Source of the DNA: an uncultured Rhodobiaceae bacterium
Lineage (GTDB): Archaea > Thermoplasmatota > Poseidoniia > Poseidoniales > Poseidoniaceae
Assembly (NCBI GenBank): GCA_937911445.1
Contig: CALDQY010000151.1
Coordinates: 1-6,016, forward strand
DNA length: 6,016 nucleotides
Direction: 5' to 3'
The position numbers were made by a program, and so were the translations under genes. The notes under the pieces were generated by a model, which was not told where the DNA came from, ran no database searches, and saw only the letters and a program-made list of their open reading frames with translations. How positions within the stretch are numbered: the first letter of the stretch is position 1; each line of letters begins with the position of its first letter. Shown here piece by piece: positions 1 to 4,907 of the stretch.

Positions 1-426
1 GGTGGTGTTCTACGTGGTGTCGGAGATGCGTCCCAGCCAGGTGTTGATGGAATTGCTTTGATGCGTCATCAGTTGCCAGTAACAGATCAATTTGCTCACG
101 AGCGAAACGGAGAAGATGTCTTGCTTGAAGCACTCCCAATGTTGATTGAAGCAGGGTTCCAGAACGCTGGATTGGTTGCTATGGAATCTGAAGGATTCAG
201 TAGTCTACCGGTTGGTATTGAATGGTCGACCATGCTTCGTGTTCCTGAACAGGACGAAGAGCTACGTCTTCGATCGATCCGAAGGGCTGTCGAAGATGCA
301 GGCGTGACCGTTCACGATGTCCTTGTTGTTGGTTCAGATGACGCTCCTGTCCTTGCATTGAAGGGACTGCGTCTAAAGGCAATGGCGCCTGTTCCGGAAG
401 ATCAGAAATTCACGCTTGAACGATGA
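1..426 (+). CDS. C-terminal end of a type I polyketide/PUFA-synthase-like protein, dehydratase (PS-DH) domain; 5' truncated by the window edge
   Basis: The frame is open from base 1 to the TGA at 424-426, so the gene begins outside the window; the TTG/ATG at 58/61 are internal codons. The visible 141 residues look like the second hot-dog half of a polyketide-synthase dehydratase. Residues 46-57 read P-x-L-I-E-A-G-F-Q-x-A-G, matching the family's P-x-L-L-D-A-x-x-Q-x-x-G element that carries the catalytic acid. Residues 69-74 (LPVGIE) match the family LPxxI strand, and residues 104-127 form the closing beta strands ending in a GLRLKA segment. In known synthases this domain removes water from a beta-hydroxyacyl chain held on an acyl carrier protein. 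The protein stops about 15 residues after the fold, so no carrier domain follows it. That ending resembles PfaA-type subunits, in which a DH domain closes the protein. The acid position is Glu50 rather than the usual Asp. Fold assignment is fairly firm; the identity of the whole enzyme is inferred from its last fragment and the neighbouring transferase. Confidence 0.68.
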   Translation, partial: GGVLRGVGDASQPGVDGIALMRHQLPVTDQFAHERNGEDVLLEALPMLIEAGFQNAGLVAMESEGFSSLPVGIEWSTMLRVPEQDEELRLRSIRRAVEDAGVTVHDVLVVGSDDAPVLALKGLRLKAMAPVPEDQKFTLER

Positions 427-1198
427 TGGTGATTCGTTGAAGGCGACCTTTCGTTGGCTTGAGATTGCGGATGGACCACGCTGTCTCCTTGCAACGTGTC
501 CAATTTCTGGACACAATGCAAATGAACTACAATTCATCGATTGGGACGAGGTTAACACTTTCAAAACGCAAAAGAGAACTGACGAGCATCTCTCTGCACG
601 TTGGCTTCTTGAGCAGGCGTTGATGGAGTGGGGTGACCTTGATTGCTCTCAGCTTACCATTGCGAGAACAGTCGAAAGAGCCCCCTATCTTCAAGCAATT
701 CAGGGGTTGTGGATACAACCTCAACTTCCAGCCATCTCGCTCTCGCATAGCCAAAATCTTGCAGCCGTTGCACTCATTGAACAAGGTTGGACCGTTGGTG
801 TCGATGCTGAACCTTTCGACCGCCCACCAGCATCAACCGTGTACGACATGATGGCAAGAGGTGAGGAACTTGAACAACTCAAGGAGGGTGCGTTGGATGC
901 ATTATGGGCATGGACTTCCAAGGAAGCGATCCAAAAAGCCGCTCGGAAAGGAATGCATCTCAATCCTAGAGATATTGTTCTCAATGGGTTGGATAACAAA
1001 AATGAAATTTCAATTGAAAATACAATTTTCCAATTGGAGAATTTGTCCAATAGGGAGTACCAAATCACTCTCGCATGGGGGCGAGATGTTAATCCAATCA
1101 GGAGTCCAGAAGATGATTTACTGGATGCCACTCGAGAAGCAATGCACAACGGCGACGATTGGAGTGTAGGTTGCTCAACGGTCCGAAAGAACGCCTGA
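416..1198 (+). CDS. Sfp-type 4'-phosphopantetheinyl transferase
   Basis: This enzyme family transfers the phosphopantetheine arm of coenzyme A to a serine of carrier proteins, converting them to the holo form. The 260 residues fit the long Sfp/PfaE class and the motifs occur in order: a basic N-terminal element at 54-69 (R-T-D-E-H-L-S-A-R-W-L-L), RAPYLQ at 88-93, the substrate-binding SLSHS at 108-112 with His111, GVDAE at 128-132 with the Mg-binding Asp130 and Glu132, and W-x-x-K-E-A-x-x-K at 166-174 with Glu170. All residues expected for activity are present. It follows the synthase fragment directly, so that synthase is its likely substrate. The start is uncertain. No in-frame ATG precedes residue 70. 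TTG at 416 gives an 11-base overlap with the upstream gene, whereas TTG at 437 would avoid the overlap and has a GGTGA just upstream. Conserved sequence begins near residue 14, so either start keeps the domain whole. A stretch around 1000-1050 is noticeably AT-rich but stays in frame. Confidence 0.88.
   Translation: MNDDGDSLKATFRWLEIADGPRCLLATCPISGHNANELQFIDWDEVNTFKTQKRTDEHLSARWLLEQALMEWGDLDCSQLTIARTVERAPYLQAIQGLWIQPQLPAISLSHSQNLAAVALIEQGWTVGVDAEPFDRPPASTVYDMMARGEELEQLKEGALDALWAWTSKEAIQKAARKGMHLNPRDIVLNGLDNKNEISIENTIFQLENLSNREYQITLAWGRDVNPIRSPEDDLLDATREAMHNGDDWSVGCSTVRKNA
428..432 (+). promoter_or_regulatory. Possible ribosome binding site for the alternative TTG start at 437
   Basis: GGTGA is complementary to the conserved pyrimidine-rich 3' end of archaeal 16S rRNA. 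It lies four bases before an in-frame TTG at 437 and just after the upstream stop codon at 424-426. No comparable element is well spaced from the TTG at 416. The short spacing makes this only suggestive. Confidence 0.3.
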
Positions 1199-1618
1199 TT
1201 ACTTGTTCCAGAATCGACTGGATTCCCACTCGAGTCCAAGTAGGATGCCAATCTCGGTTAGGATGACGTAGTTGAACACAAGGTAGGAAAGATAGGCAAT
1301 AATGATGATCAGCAATGATGTGTTGATGACTTTTCTATGTTGACGTTTGACGTCATCAAATGTGCAAATACCTCGAGTACGGAAGTAAATGACCAAGCCA
1401 ATGATCACTGACATTGAGGCAATAGTGAGCATGGTTGGACGGAACCATTCGTATCCTTCTCCACCCCAATACAGCGTGTCTGAGAGAGCTGCAGCACTGC
1501 TCACGCTCGCTAGACCGAACAGTACGAGGACCACGCTCGGTAAGCAACACATTGAGGCAATGATGGTCGATGTGGAGATGAGTTTGATGAAGGACTTGAT
1601 ATCGCTCTTTTTTTCCAT
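1199..1618 (-). CDS. MerT-like small membrane protein with three predicted helices and a vicinal cysteine pair
   Basis: With ATG at 1618 the protein has 139 residues. Longer in-frame starts up to 1696 would run into the upstream hydrolase gene, and a GAGGT six bases before 1618 supports the chosen start. Three hydrophobic segments are visible: about 12-38, 62-79 and 98-120. The first contains S-M-C-C-L-P (Cys24-Cys25). A further Cys85 sits in the loop after the second helix, followed by a basic stretch (K-R-Q-H-R-K). This plan closely resembles MerT, the inner-membrane mercuric ion carrier: a Cys-Cys pair in helix 1, an aromatic-R-P entry to helix 2 (W-F-R-P at 58-61), and a cysteine in the helix 2-3 loop. 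MerT passes metal between cysteine pairs across the membrane. No MerP-like or MerA-like gene is in view, so transport of Hg or another soft metal is only inferred. It lies 13 bp after the hydrolase stop codon, probably in one transcript with it, and its own stop abuts that of the transferase. Confidence 0.62.
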   Translation of the reverse strand: MEKKSDIKSFIKLISTSTIIASMCCLPSVVLVLFGLASVSSAAALSDTLYWGGEGYEWFRPTMLTIASMSVIIGLVIYFRTRGICTFDDVKRQHRKVINTSLLIIIIAYLSYLVFNYVILTEIGILLGLEWESSRFWNK

Positions 1619-1624
1619 TTGATT

Positions 1625-1630
1625 ACCTCT
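1625..1630 (-). promoter_or_regulatory. Ribosome binding site for the MerT-like gene
   Basis: On the minus strand AGAGGT lies between the TAG stop of the hydrolase gene (1634-1632) and the ATG at 1618, six bases before that ATG. It fixes the start at 1618 and suggests translation of a second cistron in a shared mRNA. Confidence 0.6.
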
Positions 1631-1631
1631 A

Positions 1632-3281
1632 CTAGAAACATTCTGCAAACCGTTTGCTTTCACTCGGATCTGTGTACGCTTGTATTGGCAGAACATCGAC
1701 GCCGTCGGACCACTTGCCTAGGTTGGTCAACATACCAGTATTGACGAGATTTGCATAAGCAAAATCGGCAGTGTTGAGGTCACCTCGACTGTGAGCAACG
1801 ACCCAATCTGCTTGAGCATCCACCCGACGATAGAAGGCCCAATCTGCAAGGGTATCATGTGCCTCGTTAGCAGGAAGATAGTGTGTAGCCACGAGACGGG
1901 GAAACCCATACCGATCGCTTGGAATGTACAAGAGAAGTGATTGGTTGTTGTCAATTTGGTCAAACAAAGCATGCTGATGTACACTGTTGCATTGTCCAAC
2001 AGTCATGTCATCTTCACTAACAACAAGATGGACGATTGAATTCTCTGGTAGGTTTGTATATTCGGGCAACCATTGTTCCTGCACTGGTCGAGCAGCCGCC
2101 ATCTCAGTGTCAACCACCAACGTCTCGTTGCCCCATGAATAGGCTTGGACCATGCCAAGAGCTTGCAACGAATAGGCTCCACCGAGACTATGTCCACCAA
2201 TCCAGAGATGCTCGGGCATGATAGCGAGGTTGCCGAGAACTTCGTCAATGGCAGTATCTCGAGGTGATGCGGTGATGATTTCATTCAAACGATTGAGTGC
2301 TGATTCGATAGAGAGCATTCTTGGAACATGATGGGGCCAATCAGAAGTCCCATCGATGATGGTTGGTTCGAAATCCTCTCCTCCTTCAGGACGGACATCC
2401 GTAGGATACTGAATGTAAGCAACAACCATTCCTTTCGCAGAGAGATGGTCGATCCAATCGGTGTAGGAATCAATGGATGGGTTGTTGAATGCGTGGAATA
2501 GGATGGCCAACGGTACGCCTTCAATACCTGGCTCTTCTGGTAAATGTGGTAATGTGAGATAAATCGAGAATTCAATCTCTTCTTCTGTTGGACCTTGAAT
2601 TGCAACAACTTCCTCGGGCAATGGATAGGCATAGCGAAGGGTCGTCCGGTCGAATGGTCCTGCTTCAGCCCCATAGCCCATGGACGGTGTAAGTGGTGGT
2701 GATGGGGCTATGCCGATGAGGGCAGGGATTCCTGGCATAACCAGCCATGCAGCGAGAAAAACTGTACCTACATGCAGAAGGGTCTTGGTTTTCCCTTTCC
2801 AATCTTGGGTCGAATCTGGTAATCCGGGTGGGCCTCGAATCGCTAGAGTTGAGCCAAGAAGAACGACGCCGTAGATCGTAGGGAGCAAGAGAAAGGCTCC
2901 CCGGATGTATCGATAATCCATCAAGACAAAGATGATCCATGATGCGAAAACACCTCCAATCAGTGAGAAGAAGATTGCCTGAATTGACTTATTGAGACGA
3001 TGTCCTCTGTGATATTGGATGGAAGAGTAGACGCAAAACCCTAGGAAAAGAGCAGATAAGAAAGTAATGAGGAATACGTTCTCTCGAAGGATAAACGTCC
3101 AAGATAAGGTACGTACAGCTTGAGGCCAAATCGCATTTTCAATCGATTCACCCTGAACGAGCATCAACAGCGACTCTGCCCAAGCAACGAATGCTCCAAA
3201 AGCCATCATGGCAAGCGGGAACTGCGATGAATCTGCGAAACGCTGGAGGAGAGGTTCCTCTTGAGTGACAACTCCATCCAT
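1632..3281 (-). CDS. Polytopic membrane protein with a C-terminal alpha/beta-hydrolase domain
   Basis: The 549 residues divide into two parts. The N-terminal part has five hydrophobic segments (about 21-42, 66-88, 100-121, 128-148, 168-190). The basic loops Y-H-R-G-H-R (90-95) and the K-rich 160-167 suggest a cytoplasmic N terminus and place the C-terminal domain outside. After a Pro-rich linker (193-200), residues 215-545 form an alpha/beta hydrolase: a strand with an oxyanion-type ILFHAFNNP (260-268), the nucleophile elbow GHSLGG with Ser365, a candidate acid at Asp424/Asp425, and a candidate catalytic His467 in A-T-H-Y-L-P (His475 is an alternative). The spacing and the H-F/Y-after-Thr context recall chlorophyllase, dienelactone hydrolase or polyester hydrolases, so an ester is the likely substrate, but its nature is unknown. 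ATG at 3281 is the first in-frame start after the M28 stop, with only a weak GCGGGAC upstream. It lies 44 bp after the M28 peptidase gene and 13 bp before the MerT-like gene. No family name is recognised for the full architecture. Confidence 0.82.
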   Translation of the reverse strand: MDGVVTQEEPLLQRFADSSQFPLAMMAFGAFVAWAESLLMLVQGESIENAIWPQAVRTLSWTFILRENVFLITFLSALFLGFCVYSSIQYHRGHRLNKSIQAIFFSLIGGVFASWIIFVLMDYRYIRGAFLLLPTIYGVVLLGSTLAIRGPPGLPDSTQDWKGKTKTLLHVGTVFLAAWLVMPGIPALIGIAPSPPLTPSMGYGAEAGPFDRTTLRYAYPLPEEVVAIQGPTEEEIEFSIYLTLPHLPEEPGIEGVPLAILFHAFNNPSIDSYTDWIDHLSAKGMVVAYIQYPTDVRPEGGEDFEPTIIDGTSDWPHHVPRMLSIESALNRLNEIITASPRDTAIDEVLGNLAIMPEHLWIGGHSLGGAYSLQALGMVQAYSWGNETLVVDTEMAAARPVQEQWLPEYTNLPENSIVHLVVSEDDMTVGQCNSVHQHALFDQIDNNQSLLLYIPSDRYGFPRLVATHYLPANEAHDTLADWAFYRRVDAQADWVVAHSRGDLNTADFAYANLVNTGMLTNLGKWSDGVDVLPIQAYTDPSESKRFAECF

Positions 3282-3305
3282 GACTGAAAGTCCCGCTATG
3301 GGTTC

Positions 3306-3311
3306 AAAAAA
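3306..3311 (-). terminator. Possible T-run terminator after the M28 peptidase gene
   Basis: Read on the minus strand, a run of six T residues follows 14 bases after the M28 stop codon within the 44-bp spacer. Archaeal transcription often stops at such T runs without a hairpin. The run is short, and the same spacer has to serve the hydrolase gene downstream, so read-through is equally likely. Confidence 0.25.
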
Positions 3312-3325
3312 CGTCGTTTAAGATA

Positions 3326-4750
3326 TCAAGCATTGACGTTTCGAATTTCAGGAGTTTGATCTGCGATCATAAACTCAAGCATGGCCGCCCACATGACGAA
3401 TTCCATGCTCTTTTCCAGTTCTTCAACGCCTCCGACCATTTCGATCATATTATCCAGTGTATCATCTGGTGAATGATAGGCGCTGTAGTCTGAGTCGTAG
3501 GCTCCAAGGTGAAAAATGGTCTGCGCGCCGAGGTCTCGGAATGTGACGTGGTCTGAGCGACCAAACGTATCTTCGTGAACATCGAGAACGAGGTCTTCAT
3601 GATCCTCCCAGTGTTGGTCACATCCGGAACCGTATGTTCCATCGATTCGGAGATCCATTGGCGCTTCGAGGATATTTCTATGAACGTGATCGAGGACGGT
3701 CGTAATTTCAACATCTTGGACGTTTGGATCAATGTCGGGACCAGACCAAGCATGGTATGGATATGGTTCTCCTGTTGGCTTGACAGCAGGATATGAGATA
3801 CCCATCATGTCCATGTTGATGTAAAATCGTAGTTCCTTGTCAGTTGGAAGACAGTAGTCACATTCGTTGTTAGCAAAGGCATTTGAACCTCTCAAACCTT
3901 CTTCCTCAGAGGACCAAAGAGCAAGGAATGTATCACATTCGACTTCGATTTCAACAAATGCCTTTGCAAAGAGCATCATGCTCACAGTTCCTCCTGTGTT
4001 GTCATACGCACCTTCGTACGTTCCTCCGCCGGGTGGGCCACCCGGGAACATGATGTCCATGTGTCCTCCCATTCCTTGGACGCATGAAGCATCACGTCCA
4101 CGCTTCCATGCGATGACATTGAGGCTTTCTGGTTCTGCTGGATTGCCGTGATCAAACACTCTGAGAATGTGTGTCTCATAGCCGAGTCCTTCAAAATGAC
4201 CTTGGAAGAACGACGCAGCTCGTTCAAAGGCTGGGTTTGGTGAACCCATCCAGCGATTGATGTAACCACCGCATTGTGTCGTATCGGGGCATACATTCGT
4301 AATGTATTCCATTTTGTCCATCCATTCCTTTCCGTTGACGATGGGGGTGCCGTTGGTTACGGCAAGTTCGTATGTATCTCCAGTTCCGTCATCGTGAACA
4401 ATTGTGAGTTTTACCTCATCGACGTATGGCGTGAGCAACAATCTGCCATTGATGGATTCACCTTCGACTGCAGCATAACCGTTTGGAATGATGTAGCCAT
4501 CAACAAAGAGCATGACATCGGTCGGAACAGAGATGGCTCTACCGTTTCCTAACAATTGAAATTCATGCCACTCACCGCTTCGTAGCACAACATCTTCAGG
4601 CATTTGATAATCGATTTGGAAAACGATCGGAACACCCTCTTGGACTGCTTCCTCCTCTCCGAAACAACCGGAGAGAGATGCGAGGAGCATGAGTGTAACA
4701 AGAAACAGGCTCTCGGAGGCTCGCTTGACCTGCATAATGGACCCTAACAT
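3326..4750 (-). CDS. Secreted M28-family zinc aminopeptidase, lipoprotein
   Basis: Using ATG at 4750 (474 residues), a signal peptide with basic K-R, a hydrophobic core and the lipobox L-S-G-C (Cys29) indicates lipid anchoring outside the membrane. Residues about 40-135 form a beta-rich, probably Ig-like, domain. The peptidase domain follows and has the full M28 set of two-zinc ligands: His230 and Asp232 (G-G-H-M-D), bridging Asp250 in A-Y-D-N-T-G-G, catalytic Glu282 with ligand Glu283 in W-S-S-E-E-E-G, Asp314 in N-M-D-M-M-G, and His426 in Y-H-S-P-D-D. An S-D-H at 399-401 also matches the family. M28 enzymes remove N-terminal residues from peptides, so an active peptide-scavenging enzyme is expected. 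ATG at 4735 is an equally good start and gives a tidier signal peptide. The open frame continues to 4804 but that would place the start inside the tRNA gene, so it is rejected. No clear ribosome binding site precedes either start. The tRNA 3' end lies only 29 bases upstream. Confidence 0.92.
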   Translation of the reverse strand: MLGSIMQVKRASESLFLVTLMLLASLSGCFGEEEAVQEGVPIVFQIDYQMPEDVVLRSGEWHEFQLLGNGRAISVPTDVMLFVDGYIIPNGYAAVEGESINGRLLLTPYVDEVKLTIVHDDGTGDTYELAVTNGTPIVNGKEWMDKMEYITNVCPDTTQCGGYINRWMGSPNPAFERAASFFQGHFEGLGYETHILRVFDHGNPAEPESLNVIAWKRGRDASCVQGMGGHMDIMFPGGPPGGGTYEGAYDNTGGTVSMMLFAKAFVEIEVECDTFLALWSSEEEGLRGSNAFANNECDYCLPTDKELRFYINMDMMGISYPAVKPTGEPYPYHAWSGPDIDPNVQDVEITTVLDHVHRNILEAPMDLRIDGTYGSGCDQHWEDHEDLVLDVHEDTFGRSDHVTFRDLGAQTIFHLGAYDSDYSAYHSPDDTLDNMIEMVGGVEELEKSMEFVMWAAMLEFMIADQTPEIRNVNA

Positions 4751-4779
4751 CGTCCACTCATAGGTTTTGTTGGTGGAGG

Positions 4780-4851
4780 TGCGGATAGCGGGAGTCGAAC
4801 CCACGACATAAGGTTGGAAACCTCAGATGATAACCACTTCACCATATCCGC
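4780..4851 (-). tRNA. trnG-UCC: tRNA-Gly (anticodon UCC)
   Basis: The minus strand folds into a complete 72-base cloverleaf without an intron. The acceptor stem GCGGATA pairs with TATCCGC and is followed by discriminator A. The D arm is GTGA/TCAT, closing with a G-T wobble. The anticodon stem is TGAGG/CCTTA with loop TTTCCAA, so the anticodon is TCC, reading GGA (and possibly other GGN) codons. The variable loop has four bases and the T arm is GTGGG-TTCGACT-CCCGC. The genome continues CCT after the discriminator, so the CCA end must be added by the nucleotidyltransferase. The gene sits on the same strand as its neighbours, between the surface protein and the M28 peptidase. Confidence 0.96.
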
Positions 4852-4878
4852 ACGGTGGTAATCTCTCCGAACAAGCAC

Positions 4879-4886
4879 CCTTTTTT
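4879..4886 (-). promoter_or_regulatory. Possible box A (TATA-like) promoter element for the tRNA-Gly gene
   Basis: On the minus strand an A-rich AAAAAAGG lies 28-35 bases before the tRNA 5' end, about where archaeal TATA-binding protein sites occur for tRNA genes. It is the only AT-rich patch in an otherwise GC-richer 56-bp spacer, but it is not a canonical TTTATATA box. Confidence 0.3.
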
Positions 4887-4907
4887 GAGCGCATCGGTCA
4901 AAACCCA

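Noticed and set aside
58..63. TTG/ATG at 58-63 as the start of a small separate gene
   Set aside because: The frame is open upstream to base 1 and the translation continues the dehydratase-like sequence, so these codons are internal.
1011..1036. An AT-rich imperfect inverted repeat (CAATTGAAAA against TTTTCCAATTG)
   Set aside because: It is internal to the transferase coding frame, has a bulge, and lies well before the stop codon. AT-rich codons in a variable C-terminal region explain it well enough.
721..1251. A long open frame of 176 codons on the minus strand opposite the transferase gene
   Set aside because: The plus-strand frame has all phosphopantetheinyl transferase motifs. The antisense translation is Ser-rich without recognisable domains and also overlaps the end of the MerT-like gene, so it is a shadow of coding sequence.
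1607..1614. A T-rich run (minus strand A-rich) near the start of the MerT-like gene, considered as a slippage site or terminator
   Set aside because: On the coding strand it is A-rich and simply encodes E-K-K at the N terminus. There is no alternative frame worth entering and no gene on the plus strand that it could terminate.
4029..4045. A GC-rich hairpin, seven-base stem CCGGGTG/CACCCGG with a three-base loop
   Set aside because: It lies inside the M28 gene where the protein reads F-P-G-G-P-P-G-G-G. The symmetry follows from alternating Pro and Gly codons, and there is no T run or gene boundary to make it a terminator.
4751..4804. N-terminal extension of the M28 peptidase up to an ATG at 4804
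   Set aside because: It would start inside the tRNA-Gly and put 18 polar residues before a complete lipoprotein signal peptide, so the start must be 4750 or 4735.
4780..4851. The tRNA gene as an attachment site for an integrated element
   Set aside because: No integrase and no direct repeat of the tRNA 3' end is seen within the window, and the flanking genes look like ordinary chromosomal ones.
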